A stretch of DNA of 64,000 nt from Planctomycetota bacterium (GTDB lineage Bacteria; Planctomycetota; UBA1135; UBA2386), in NCBI GenBank assembly GCA_016716265.1, contig JADJWQ010000006.1:4057501-4121500 (forward strand). Reading direction: 5' to 3'. Positions 8,631 through 17,483 of this stretch are shown piece after piece; position 1 is the stretch's first letter; each line of letters opens with the position of its first letter. Both the position numbers and the translations under genes were made by a program. The notes under the pieces were generated by a model. That model was not told the origin of the DNA. It did not search any database and saw nothing but the letters and a program-made list of their open reading frames with translations.

Positions 8631-8672
8631 TTCGGCGTCTAGCCTATCCCGGGTCGTGAGAGGCGAAACCGC
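8631..8672. promoter_or_regulatory. Short divergent control region between exonuclease and cas3
   Basis: Only 42 bases separate the two divergent start codons, so any promoters must overlap the coding regions or each other. GAGAGG, about 8 nt before the cas3 ATG, is its ribosome binding site. I cannot identify -10/-35 elements with confidence. Confidence 0.4.
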
Positions 8673-11294
8673 ATGGAAGGCTCGCCGAGTGGCTTCTGGG
8701 GCAAGCTCGACCGGGACTCGACCGGAAACGTTGTCGCGTGGCACCCGCTGGTGGACCACTGCGCCGATGTGGCGGCCGTCCTCGAAGCCGTGCTCGGCGT
8801 CACCACGATCCGGCTCCGCCTGGCGCGACTCGCCGGCCTGGACGAGCTTGACGACGTCACGCGAGCTCGCCTGTGCTTCCTGGCGGCTGTTCACGATCTC
8901 GGCAAGGCGAATCTCGGCTTCCAGGCCAAGGGCCGGCCGGAGCTAGGCGCACCGGCCGGGCATGTCAGCGAAGCCGTGGCGCTCCTGCTGCACGGCCCAG
9001 ATCGTTTCGCCGAGGCGCTGCAGCTCGCTCGATTGGACGAGTGGGGGCCGGGCGCTGGCGGCCTCCTCATGGCGTCTATCTGCCACCACGGCCGGCCGGC
9101 GGGCGAGTCAGCGTCGTTCCAGGAGAGCTGGTGGCGTCCGCGCTGTGGACTCGATCCGCGTGCCGAACTCGAGACGCTGAGCCGCCGGGCCGGGGAATGG
9201 TTCCCGGCCGCATTCAGCGACGGTCCCGAGCTCCCGAATGTCCGCGCGTTCGAGCACGCGTTCGCTGGGCTCGTGATGCTCGCCGACTGGCTCGGCTCCG
9301 ACCGCAGGGGCTCGCTGTTCCCCTACAGCGGCGACCGCGCCGGCGATCGGATCTGCTTCGCACGTGAGCGCGCGGCGCGGGCACTCATGGCGATCGGCCT
9401 CGACACCAGCCCGGCCCGGCCGCTGGTGGTCGGACGCGACCCGTTCGGGTTGGTCGCGCCCGGCCTCTCCCCGCGGCCGGGCCAGCAGGCGCTTCTCGAT
9501 CTGCCCCTGCCCGACGGGCCGTCGGTCACCGTGATCGAGGCCGAGACGGGTTCCGGGAAGACCGAGGCGGCGCTGGCGTGGTTCGTCCGGCTGTTCGCCG
9601 CGGGACTCGTGGACGGAATGGTGTTCGCTCTCCCGACGCGCTCCGCTGCGACTCAGCTCCACGGGCGTGTCGTCGATGCGGTGCGGAGCGCGATTCCCGA
9701 CGACAACGCACGTCCGCCCGTGATTCTCGCGGTGCCTGGCTACCTGCGGGTCGACGATACCGACGGCCGACACCTCCCCGGTTTCGAGGTCCTCTGGCCG
9801 GACAGCAGCTCAGAGCGGGACAGACATCGGGGATGGGCCGCCGAGACGCCGAAGCGCTTCATGGCCGGACCGGTGGTGGTCGGCACCATCGACCAGGTGC
9901 TCCTGTCTGGCCTCATGGTGCCCCATGCCCATCTGCGCGCGGCAACCCTGTTGCGCCACCTGCTCGTGGTCGACGAGGTGCATGCGTCGGACGACTACAT
10001 GACGCGCGTCCTCGGGTCAGTGCTCCTCAAGCACCGGCGGGCCGGGGGCCACGCGCTGATGCTCTCCGCCACGCTTGGCGGTGAAGCGCGAGCCGGATTG
10101 GTTGGCGGCAGCCGACCAACCCTCGCCGCCGCGCTCGCCACCCCATATCCGCTCGTCACCATCGCGGACGGCGCCGGTGTGTCGATCCGATCGATCGAGC
10201 ACGGTGCGCGAAACCGCCACGTGCACCTGGAGATCCAACCGCTGATCGATGATCCCACGGCGATAGCGCTGATAGCGCTCGGCGCCGCGCGACGGGGCGG
10301 CAAGGTCGTCGTGCTGCGCAATACGGTTGCTGCTTGCCTGGCGACCCAGTCCGAGCTGGAGCTTGCCGCCGCCACCGAGGACCTCCTGTTCCGCTGCATG
10401 GGAGTCGTGACGCCGCACCATTCGCGCTATGCGCGTGAGGATCGGCACGCGCTCGACCGGGCCCTCGAAGGCCGGCTCGGGAAGAGCCGGGACGATCGCG
10501 CGTGCGTGGTGGTCGCGACCCAGACCATTCAGCAGTCGCTCGATCTCGATGCCGACCTCCTCATCACCGACCTCTGTCCGGTCGACGTGCTCCTACAGCG
10601 GCTCGGCCGCGTTCATCGGCATGTCCGCTCCCGACCAAGCGGATTCGAAGCGCCCCGCGTGGTGGTTCTGGCTCCGGCTGACCGGGGCCTCGACGACCTG
10701 ATCGAGCCGGACGGTCTGGCGCGTGGTAGCCACGGGCTCGGGACCGTGTATCGCGATCTCCGCATCCTGGAAGCGACGTGGCGGCTGATCGAGAAGGGGC
10801 CGGATTGGGCGGTGCCCGGAGACTGCAGGTCGCTGGTCGAGTGCGCGACGCACTCCGAAGCACTCGACCGCATCGTTGCCGAGGGCGGCGTTGCGTGGCG
10901 AGCCCACGCGCAGCGCATCCGCGGCAGCCGCTCTGGAGACCAGCGGCTTGCTGAGCTGAACCTCGTGGATTGGGACGTTCCGTACTGGGAAAACCCCTTC
11001 CCGAACGACCGCCGCGTGCCGTCACGATTGGGCGAGCGGGACCGCCGGGTGACGTTCCCGGGCAGACCCAGGGGACCGTTCGGCTTCGCGACCGCGGAGT
11101 TGACGCTCAAGGCGCTGTGGGCTGCTGCGGTGCCGGCAGACGTGTTCGAAGCTTCCGACGTCTGCAACCTGGAAGTCGGCTTCACCTTCCGCTACGGTCC
11201 GTCCGGGTTCATCTATGATCGCTACGGAGTGAGACCCACGGGTGGAGCCGCAGGATCGCCAAGTCCGCGGGAAGAGGATGACGACGAGACATAA
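8673..11294 (+). CDS. cas3: CRISPR-associated nuclease-helicase Cas3 (type I-E)
   Basis: An 873-residue protein that unwinds and degrades target DNA after Cascade binding. The N-terminal HD nuclease domain shows H24/H29 (WHPLVDHCADVA), H74-D75 (AVHDLGKAN) and ICHHGRPAG. The SF2 helicase follows: Walker A EAETGSGKTEAAL (about 290-302), the DEVH box at about 433-436 (VVDEVHAS), SATLGG at about 465 and motif VI LQRLGRVHRH at about 641-650. The length is normal for a single-chain type I Cas3. It heads the cas operon and overlaps cas8e by 17 nt. All expected catalytic motifs are present and the frame is intact. Confidence 0.97.
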   Translation: MEGSPSGFWGKLDRDSTGNVVAWHPLVDHCADVAAVLEAVLGVTTIRLRLARLAGLDELDDVTRARLCFLAAVHDLGKANLGFQAKGRPELGAPAGHVSEAVALLLHGPDRFAEALQLARLDEWGPGAGGLLMASICHHGRPAGESASFQESWWRPRCGLDPRAELETLSRRAGEWFPAAFSDGPELPNVRAFEHAFAGLVMLADWLGSDRRGSLFPYSGDRAGDRICFARERAARALMAIGLDTSPARPLVVGRDPFGLVAPGLSPRPGQQALLDLPLPDGPSVTVIEAETGSGKTEAALAWFVRLFAAGLVDGMVFALPTRSAATQLHGRVVDAVRSAIPDDNARPPVILAVPGYLRVDDTDGRHLPGFEVLWPDSSSERDRHRGWAAETPKRFMAGPVVVGTIDQVLLSGLMVPHAHLRAATLLRHLLVVDEVHASDDYMTRVLGSVLLKHRRAGGHALMLSATLGGEARAGLVGGSRPTLAAALATPYPLVTIADGAGVSIRSIEHGARNRHVHLEIQPLIDDPTAIALIALGAARRGGKVVVLRNTVAACLATQSELELAAATEDLLFRCMGVVTPHHSRYAREDRHALDRALEGRLGKSRDDRACVVVATQTIQQSLDLDADLLITDLCPVDVLLQRLGRVHRHVRSRPSGFEAPRVVVLAPADRGLDDLIEPDGLARGSHGLGTVYRDLRILEATWRLIEKGPDWAVPGDCRSLVECATHSEALDRIVAEGGVAWRAHAQRIRGSRSGDQRLAELNLVDWDVPYWENPFPNDRRVPSRLGERDRRVTFPGRPRGPFGFATAELTLKALWAAAVPADVFEASDVCNLEVGFTFRYGPSGFIYDRYGVRPTGGAAGSPSPREEDDDET

Positions 11295-12798
11295 CCTACT
11301 CGAAGAACCCCTGCTGAGCTGGCGCGGCCGGGACCGGATCGCGCATCGAGCGTCGCTCCCGGGGCTCCTGACCGCCCTCTCTCGCGGCGTGGTCGTGGAC
11401 TTCCCGCGCGCGCGCGCTCACCAACAGCAGCCGTGGTCGATGTTCCTGACGCAGCTCGCCGCTATTGCGATGCGACGCTCTGGGGTCGCGACGCCTCCGC
11501 TCTCCGAGAACGAGTGGAACACGTTGATCGTCGGCATGACGGATCGTGCCCGCGAGCCGTGGTGTCTGGTCGTCGATGACATGTCCAAGCCAGCCTTCTT
11601 CCAGCCGCCGGTGCCCGAGGGGGACGTCTCGGGCTGGAAGGAGGTGGAGACACCCGACGGTCTCGACCTGCTGGTCACGGCGAAGAGCCACGACGTGAAG
11701 ACGTGCCTGATCAACGCTTCGGATGCCGAGGCATGGGCGTATGCGATATGTAGTGTGCAGACGATGCAGGGCTATCCAGGGCGCGGCTACAATGGAATAT
11801 CGCGTATGAACGGAGGATACGGGAACCGCCCGCGGGTCGGCCTGTCGCCGAGTTTGGCGATGGGTGAGCGGTTCCTTCGCGACGTGACTGTGCTGCTCGA
11901 CGAGTGGCCGGCTCTACTGACGCGCGGGTTCCGGGACGACGGAGTGGCACTGGTCTGGTGCCTGCCCTGGGACGGCAGTGAGTCGTTCGCTCTCAATGCG
12001 CTGTCCCCGCATTTCATCGAGATCTGCCAGCGGCTACGAATCATTTTCGACAATGGCGCTCTCACGGGGCGCCGGACGACCTCGTCGGCACGTCGGTGTG
12101 CACCCGAAGTCCAGCATGGCGATGTGGGTGATCCATGGTGCCCGATTGAACGCGAAAGTGCCGAAGCGCTCACGGTGGGGCCTCGCGGCTACGACTATCG
12201 CCTGCTTGTGGACGTGCTTTTTGCGAACCGATTCGCGCCGGGAGCCGCCCAGCGAGTCCGCACGAGCGACTCCGATGGCCTCCTACTATGGGTAAATGCG
12301 CTGGCCCGAGGACAGGGTAAGACCGAAGGACTTCACGAGCGGATTCTGCCACTGTCAAGCGTGGTCCAGCGTCGGTTGCTTGCGCGAGAACAGCAACAGG
12401 GGCTGGGCCAGCGAGCGCGAGATCGGGTTCAGCGAGCTGAGGAGATGAGATCAAAGGTCCTGTTTCCGGCAATCCGCCTCCTCGCGCTTGGCGAAGCGCT
12501 ACCGGAAGGCCGTTTCGAGGCCCGCGTCGACGAGTGCTTCTTCCATGCACTGTTCGGCTCGGCCGACTGGGCGGACGACATCGCACGGCGCGATTGGGAG
12601 GACCGCCTGCTTCGTATTGCGGAGTCCGAGCTCAACCGTGCGATCGAGCGCGTGCCGCTATCGGACGCAGTCCGTTGGCGAGCCGTGACGAGTGCCACGC
12701 GAGTGCTTTGGGGCTGTATGAAGAAGCGTTTCCCCGACGCATTCGAGCGGCGTCGGGGGCCATTCGAAACAACAGCGACCGAGGCGGAGTCAGCATGA
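11278..12798 (+). CDS. cas8e: Cascade large subunit Cas8e (CasA/Cse1)
   Basis: A 506-residue type I-E large subunit, responsible for PAM recognition and Cas3 recruitment. The N-terminus HNLLEEPLLSWRGRD fits the usual opening of Cse1 proteins, which is why I prefer the ATG at 11278; a GTG at 11242 with an upstream GGAGTGAG is an alternative and would add 12 residues. AWAYAICSVQTMQGYPGRGY resembles the conserved L1-loop region of Cse1, and the C-terminal four-helix bundle is consistent with a long helical end. It overlaps cas3 upstream and cas11 downstream (ATGA), indicating strong coupling. Confidence 0.94.
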   Translation: MTTRHNLLEEPLLSWRGRDRIAHRASLPGLLTALSRGVVVDFPRARAHQQQPWSMFLTQLAAIAMRRSGVATPPLSENEWNTLIVGMTDRAREPWCLVVDDMSKPAFFQPPVPEGDVSGWKEVETPDGLDLLVTAKSHDVKTCLINASDAEAWAYAICSVQTMQGYPGRGYNGISRMNGGYGNRPRVGLSPSLAMGERFLRDVTVLLDEWPALLTRGFRDDGVALVWCLPWDGSESFALNALSPHFIEICQRLRIIFDNGALTGRRTTSSARRCAPEVQHGDVGDPWCPIERESAEALTVGPRGYDYRLLVDVLFANRFAPGAAQRVRTSDSDGLLLWVNALARGQGKTEGLHERILPLSSVVQRRLLAREQQQGLGQRARDRVQRAEEMRSKVLFPAIRLLALGEALPEGRFEARVDECFFHALFGSADWADDIARRDWEDRLLRIAESELNRAIERVPLSDAVRWRAVTSATRVLWGCMKKRFPDAFERRRGPFETTATEAESA

Positions 12799-13313
12799 CG
12801 AGCACCGTCGACGAAATCGAGCTGCGCGATACGCGATCGCTGTTCCACTCGCTAGCGTTGAACCTGAGAAACCGCGCGCTCACGGCGGGCGATGTGGCGG
12901 GTCTGCGCCGGATGAGCCCGGAGCGCCTCGACGCGCCCGGCTTCTGGAAACTCGCGGGACTTTGTCTCGACGAGCACTTGCCGGGCGATGCCAGGGCTCG
13001 CGCGCGGGCGGAGACCGCGTGGGGTGCCGTCGTGGTCGGCTTGGCGGTCCTCGGCGACCTGCAGCGTGACGGCGAACGGCTCGGCCGGGCGCTCGCGCAC
13101 GCGGGTTACTCGGAGCTCCGTTTTGTTCGTCTGCTAAGAGCCGACGCCGAGTGGCTCGTAGATGAGATACCGCAGGTCGCTCGGTTCCTAGCTGCCAAGC
13201 AGCAGCCGGCTGGATTCGTGGACGCCGCCCTGCTCGTCCTTGGTTCCGACGCCGTCCGCGAAGCCACGCGCCGTCACCTTGCGCGCGACTACTACTCGAG
13301 CCTGAACGAGTGA
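12795..13313 (+). CDS. cas11: Cascade small subunit Cas11 (CasB/Cse2)
   Basis: A 172-residue, mostly helical basic protein in the position and size range of Cse2, which lines the Cascade belly and contacts the displaced strand. RFVRLLRADAEWLVDEIPQV resembles the conserved RL-R motif of Cse2 proteins. The ATG overlaps the cas8e stop by 4 nt; a longer upstream extension of the same frame lies inside cas8e and is not credible. Only 4 nt separate it from cas7e. Confidence 0.93.
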   Translation: MTSTVDEIELRDTRSLFHSLALNLRNRALTAGDVAGLRRMSPERLDAPGFWKLAGLCLDEHLPGDARARARAETAWGAVVVGLAVLGDLQRDGERLGRALAHAGYSELRFVRLLRADAEWLVDEIPQVARFLAAKQQPAGFVDAALLVLGSDAVREATRRHLARDYYSSLNE

Positions 13314-13317
13314 CACC

Positions 13318-14562
13318 ATGACAGAAGACGGAACTCCAAGCGCGGCTCCCCGATTCCTCCAGATCCACACGCTAACGAGCTACCCGGCGAGCCTCCTGAA
13401 TCGAGACGATGCCGGGTTCGCGAAGCGTATCCCGTTCGGCGGCGTCACGCGAACTCGCATTTCCTCGCAATGCCTGAAGCGGCACTGGCGGATTTTCGAC
13501 GGTGACGTGTCCTTGCGGAGCATCGAGGCCCCGCTCTCGGTCCGGTCGCGGCGCTCGTTCGAGGAGTTCGTCGTGAAGCCGCTGGTCGAGGAGGGTGTCG
13601 CTCTTGATATGGCCAGAGCCGCCACCGACAAGCTGATGGGGATAGTCCTCGGCAGCGAGTCGAAGAAAGAGCGCGCCGCGAAAACCAAGCGCAACGCCAA
13701 GCAGGCCGCCGACGAGCCGACGGCGGATTCGGTCGACGCTGCGGTTGAGACGGCGCAGGTCACCGTCCTAGGGCGGCCGGAGCTCGACTACCTCGCGAGC
13801 CTCGCGCGGGAGGCCTGTTCCGCCGCGGGCGACGTGGCTGGGGTGCGGGCGGCCCTCGAGGCGAGGCTGAAGGACAAGGCGTTGCGGCAGAACATCGATG
13901 CGCTCTGTCCCGGCAAGCTCGAGGCTGGCTTGGGAGCGGCGCTGTTCGGACGGATGGTGACTGGAGACATTCTGGCGCGAACCGATGCCGCGCTGCACGT
14001 CGCCCACTCGTTCACCGTCCATGCCCAGCAGAGCGAGAGCGACTACTTCTCCGCAATCGATGACCTAGCGCGTGAGGACGGCGAGCAGGGCAGCGGCCAC
14101 ATCAACGCGTCGGAGCTCACCAGCGGGCTGTTCTACGGCTACGTCGTGGTCGACCTCAGGCTCCTGCACCAGAACCTTGGCGGCGAGCGCGGCCTTGCAG
14201 GCGCGGTGATCCACAGGCTGATCCAGATGGTTGCGACGGTGAGTCCAGGAGCCAAGCTCGGCTCGACCGCGCCGTATTCCTACAGCCATCTCGTGCTCGC
14301 CGAGTCCGGGCGCGCCCAGCCTCGGACGCTGGCGAACGCGTTCCTTTCCCCAGTGCGCGCCGATGGCCTCCTCCTTCTCAATGCGTATCGCGCGCTGAGC
14401 GGGCACGTCCGGGGGCTGGATGGCATGTACGGGGCGGACGGCGAGCGGGCGTTCGCTGGGATCGAGACGGATGGGATCTTCGAGGAGCTCGCCCCGAGGA
14501 TGACGCTGCGCGAGCTCGCCGGCTGGAGCTGCGAGCGGGCGATGCAGGCGGTGGTGGGCTGA
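13318..14562 (+). CDS. cas7e: Cascade backbone subunit Cas7e (CasC/Cse4)
   Basis: A 414-residue RAMP protein that polymerises along the crRNA. The opening FLQIHTLTSYPASLLNRDD is the diagnostic Cas7e start, followed by KRIPFGGVTRTRISSQCLKR, which fixes the family. A charged stretch of about 30 residues (about 118-150, KKERAAKTKRNAKQ then acidic) looks like a flexible insertion and accounts for a length above the roughly 360 residues of the E. coli protein. NASELTSGLFYGYVVVDL and GAKLGSTAPYSYSHLVLAE are further conserved blocks. It lies 4 nt after cas11 and 2 nt before cas5e. Confidence 0.96.
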   Translation: MTEDGTPSAAPRFLQIHTLTSYPASLLNRDDAGFAKRIPFGGVTRTRISSQCLKRHWRIFDGDVSLRSIEAPLSVRSRRSFEEFVVKPLVEEGVALDMARAATDKLMGIVLGSESKKERAAKTKRNAKQAADEPTADSVDAAVETAQVTVLGRPELDYLASLAREACSAAGDVAGVRAALEARLKDKALRQNIDALCPGKLEAGLGAALFGRMVTGDILARTDAALHVAHSFTVHAQQSESDYFSAIDDLAREDGEQGSGHINASELTSGLFYGYVVVDLRLLHQNLGGERGLAGAVIHRLIQMVATVSPGAKLGSTAPYSYSHLVLAESGRAQPRTLANAFLSPVRADGLLLLNAYRALSGHVRGLDGMYGADGERAFAGIETDGIFEELAPRMTLRELAGWSCERAMQAVVG

Positions 14563-14564
14563 CG

Positions 14565-15302
14565 ATGCGCGCGCTCATTCTGCGGCTGGAGGGCCCACTG
14601 CTGAGTTTCGGAGGTCCGACCGTCGACCAGAACGGGGTCACTCAGCGCATGCCAGCCACATCTATGCTGACGGGGCTGCTTGGCAATGCACTTGGTTATT
14701 CGCACGGTGATGCGGCGGCCCTCCAGAGTCTGCAGGATCGCATCCGCTTCGCCGCCCGCAGCGATCGGCCGGGCGAGCCGGTGGTCGACTATCAGATCGT
14801 GGATCTCGGCCAGCCCTGGATGGACGGCAAGGCCAACGGGTGGACCACTCGCGGGCGGCTCGCCGGCCGCGGAGGAGGAAGCAGCGACAAGCTGCACATC
14901 CGGCACCGGCACTACCAAGCCGACAGCGTGTATACTGTTGCGTTGACGCTGGACCCGCCCGACGACGCTCCGGACCTGGATCGAATCGCCGCTGCGATGC
15001 TGCAGCCCGCTCGGCCGCTCTTCATCGGGCGGAAGACGTGCCTCCCTGCGACCCCGATCTTCGTCCGAATCGCGGAGGCGCCGAGCGTCCTTCACGCGTT
15101 GGCGGACGAGCCGAGGGGCCGACGGACCGTCGCCGGGCCGTTGGCCGCATGGTGGGACGATGGCCTCGACGAGTCCGGCCTAGCAGTTGCACCGCACTCG
15201 ATCGCCACGACGGACGAGCGCGATTGGCAGAACCAGGTGCACACCGGTCGGCGGATTCTCCGAGAGGGGCGGCTCGACCCGCCGGGAGCACGAGATGTCT
15301 GA
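14565..15302 (+). CDS. cas5e: Cascade subunit Cas5e (CasD)
   Basis: A 245-residue RAMP protein that caps the crRNA 5' handle. The N-terminal LILRLEGPLLSFGG is the characteristic Cas5 start, and MPATSMLTGLLGNALGY follows as in other Cas5e proteins. FIGRKTCLP near residue 155 matches the conserved glycine-rich C-terminal block. It starts 2 nt after the cas7e stop and its last 8 nt overlap the cas6e start. Confidence 0.95.
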   Translation: MRALILRLEGPLLSFGGPTVDQNGVTQRMPATSMLTGLLGNALGYSHGDAAALQSLQDRIRFAARSDRPGEPVVDYQIVDLGQPWMDGKANGWTTRGRLAGRGGGSSDKLHIRHRHYQADSVYTVALTLDPPDDAPDLDRIAAAMLQPARPLFIGRKTCLPATPIFVRIAEAPSVLHALADEPRGRRTVAGPLAAWWDDGLDESGLAVAPHSIATTDERDWQNQVHTGRRILREGRLDPPGARDV

Positions 15303-16095
15303 TGGTGAGCTGCACCTCGTGAAGATCGCGCTGCGACTCGACGCCTTCGCCCGAATCGCGCGTCGCCGCGGTCTGCCGGTCCATCGCATGGACGAGGGAT
15401 ACCTGCTGCATGGGCTGCTCCGGGAGCTGTGGCAGGCGTCAGCGCCCAGCCCGTTTGACCTGCGAGGCTCAGGTCGATGCGGAGACGTCTGGGGATACTC
15501 CAATGCAAGCGCGGAGCAGCTCCGCAGCCACGCGTTGGACTTTGGCGATCCCGCCCAACTCGACATGCTCGACGGCGGCGTGGAGGGGATCGCATCGAGG
15601 CCCGTGCCACGGCTGATGCCGGGGCGGCTCGTCGGCTTTCGGCTGCGTGTCTGCCCGGTTGTCCGCCTCTCGGGTGGTCGTGGTGGGAAGCGAGGCCGAG
15701 AGGTTGATGCTTTCCTCGCGCGATGCTGGGCCGGTGATCGGGATACCCCGGTGTCGCGAGAGGACGTCTACCGCGATTGGATCGCTGCGCGGCTTGACGG
15801 CGAGGGCTCCGGTGCGCGGCTTGAGCGCGTCACGCTGGAGAGCTTCCAGCGCGAGCGATTCGTGCGGCGGTCCAAGCCTGGTGCGGACGGAGAGCGGCGT
15901 GCTCATTGGATCGAGCGTCCTGACGTGCGAGTTCGGGGCGAGCTGACCGTTGTCGATGGGGCTCGTTTCGCGGAGACGCTGCGTCGAGGCGTCGGTCGCC
16001 ACCGCGCCTTCGGCTTCGGAATGATGCTGCTGATTCCACCAGAGTCGGCCGCGGCGGGCGCGTCGCTCGGCACGGAGAGTAGCCGGTGGTCCTGA
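15295..16095 (+). CDS. cas6e: crRNA-processing endoribonuclease Cas6e (CasE)
   Basis: A 266-residue RAMP endonuclease that cuts the pre-crRNA at the base of the repeat hairpin. Y36 and H39 in GYLLHGLLREL match the catalytic tyrosine and histidine near the start of Cas6e proteins. The C-terminal GVGRHRAFGFGMMLL is the glycine-rich loop of the family. The ATG at 15295 gives the expected length; the open frame extends upstream into cas5e without reason. Its stop overlaps the cas1 GTG start. Confidence 0.95.
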   Translation: MSDGELHLVKIALRLDAFARIARRRGLPVHRMDEGYLLHGLLRELWQASAPSPFDLRGSGRCGDVWGYSNASAEQLRSHALDFGDPAQLDMLDGGVEGIASRPVPRLMPGRLVGFRLRVCPVVRLSGGRGGKRGREVDAFLARCWAGDRDTPVSREDVYRDWIAARLDGEGSGARLERVTLESFQRERFVRRSKPGADGERRAHWIERPDVRVRGELTVVDGARFAETLRRGVGRHRAFGFGMMLLIPPESAAAGASLGTESSRWS

Positions 16096-17012
16096 AGGGC
16101 AGGCTAGGACTCAAGACGGCTCGCGTTCCGCACGGGGATCGTCACGGCTGCCTGTGGCTGGGTCGTGGATCGCTTTACGTCGAGGACGGCACGCTCCGCT
16201 TCGCAACGACGGGCGCTGGAGACCTCGCGGCCGGCGACTACGCCATTCCGTTCCAGACGGTCACCACGCTCATCCTCGGGCCCGGCACGTCGTTGACCCA
16301 CGACGCGCTCAGGATCTGTGCCCGCCATGGCGCAGGTCTGGTCTTTACCGGTGAGGACAGTGTTCGATTCTATGCTTCGATGCCGTTCGGAGCTGACAGT
16401 TCTCGGCTCGCCCGGCGTCAGGTGGAGCTCTGGTCGGATCGCGATGCTCGCAACCACGTGGCGAGGCAGATGTATGCCACGCGCCTCGGCGAGCTGCTGC
16501 CGAGTGACGACCTTGCGGCATTGCGAGGGATCGAAGGGTCGCGGGTCAAGGCGCTGTATGCACGACTTGCGGAAGCGCATGGCGTGCGCTGGGATGGTCG
16601 GCGCTACAACCGAGACGACCCCGAAGGCGCGGACTTGTTGAATCAGGCGATCAACCACGCGACCACGGCGCTGCTCGCCGCAGCACGGGTCGCGGTGGCA
16701 TCCACATCGACGATTCCGCAGCTTGGCTTCATCCACGAGGACAGCGGAATCGCCTTCGCGCTGGACGTCGCGGACCTGTTCCGCGAGGAGATCGCCGTCG
16801 ACTGCGCGTTCGCAGCGGTCAAGGAGGCGGAAAACGACAGATCCATGTCATTGGAGGCGAGGGTCCGCAGGAAAGTGGGCAGGACCATGCATCGCAAGCA
16901 CGTCGTTCCGTCCATGATCGATCGGATCAAGGAGCTGTTGGGCGACGGCGACTCCGAGAACAGAGCGGAATCAGATCCGGCCGCGGAGCCGAGCGGGGTT
17001 GAGCCTGCGTAG
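16086..17012 (+). CDS. cas1: CRISPR integrase Cas1 (type I-E)
   Basis: A 308-residue integrase. The metal ligands E150 (RGIEGSRVK), H217 (GFIHEDSG) and D230 (DVADLF) all sit nine positions later than E141, H208 and D221 of E. coli Cas1, so the spacing is perfectly kept. The GTG start overlaps cas6e by 10 nt. A tail of about 20 acidic and proline residues follows the conserved core. With Cas2 it should insert new spacers at the leader-proximal repeat near 17484. Confidence 0.97.
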   Translation: MVLKGRLGLKTARVPHGDRHGCLWLGRGSLYVEDGTLRFATTGAGDLAAGDYAIPFQTVTTLILGPGTSLTHDALRICARHGAGLVFTGEDSVRFYASMPFGADSSRLARRQVELWSDRDARNHVARQMYATRLGELLPSDDLAALRGIEGSRVKALYARLAEAHGVRWDGRRYNRDDPEGADLLNQAINHATTALLAAARVAVASTSTIPQLGFIHEDSGIAFALDVADLFREEIAVDCAFAAVKEAENDRSMSLEARVRRKVGRTMHRKHVVPSMIDRIKELLGDGDSENRAESDPAAEPSGVEPA

Positions 17013-17028
17013 CGGATGACGTGCTCCG

Positions 17029-17382
17029 ATGCCTTTCACGGTTGTTATCACGCGCAGCGCGCCGCCACGGACCCGGGGCTTCCTCGCATCGGCCATGCTC
17101 GAGATCGCGCCGGGGGTTTATGTTGCACCGCAAATGTCGCGCGGAGTTCGAGAGCGCGTCTGGGGCGTCATGCTCGAGTGGGCGAGCCTTCTGCCTGCGG
17201 ACGGTGGCGTGCTCATGTCGTTCTCTGACAATTCGGCACCGGGAGGGCAGGCGATCCGGCTTCTCGGCTTCCCCAAGACTGAGCTCGTCGACCGAGACGG
17301 CTTCTGGCTCGTTCGGCGAGATGTTGCCGAGGACAAGAGCTCGAGGCGGGAGGCAAGCGTGTCGTCCGATCCCGAAGCGTGA
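17029..17382 (+). CDS. cas2: CRISPR-associated protein Cas2 (type I-E)
   Basis: A 117-residue Cas2e protein with the typical opening TVVITRSAPPRTRGFLASAM and the block APGVYVAPQMSRGVRERVW. A short variable tail follows the conserved part. It bridges two Cas1 dimers in the integration complex. Sixteen nt separate it from cas1 and about 100 nt from the first CRISPR repeat. No DnaQ domain is fused to it; a stand-alone DEDDh nuclease lies at the other end of the operon. Confidence 0.95.
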   Translation: MPFTVVITRSAPPRTRGFLASAMLEIAPGVYVAPQMSRGVRERVWGVMLEWASLLPADGGVLMSFSDNSAPGGQAIRLLGFPKTELVDRDGFWLVRRDVAEDKSSRREASVSSDPEA

Positions 17383-17483
17383 TGGCGCCCCGCCGTCGCG
17401 CGAGCGGGCGCAGGCGCTCACCGGATCGAGACGTCGAGCAAGATCCTGGCTTGCTGTCGTCGGCTCGGTAGATTCTCCGTAGA
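17383..17483 (+). promoter_or_regulatory. CRISPR leader
   Basis: The 101 bases between the cas2 stop and the first repeat. The leader position is supported by the adjacent adaptation genes and by decay of the repeats at the opposite end. It should contain the array promoter and any integration-site signals; no IHF-like site is obvious in this GC-rich stretch. Confidence 0.7.
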
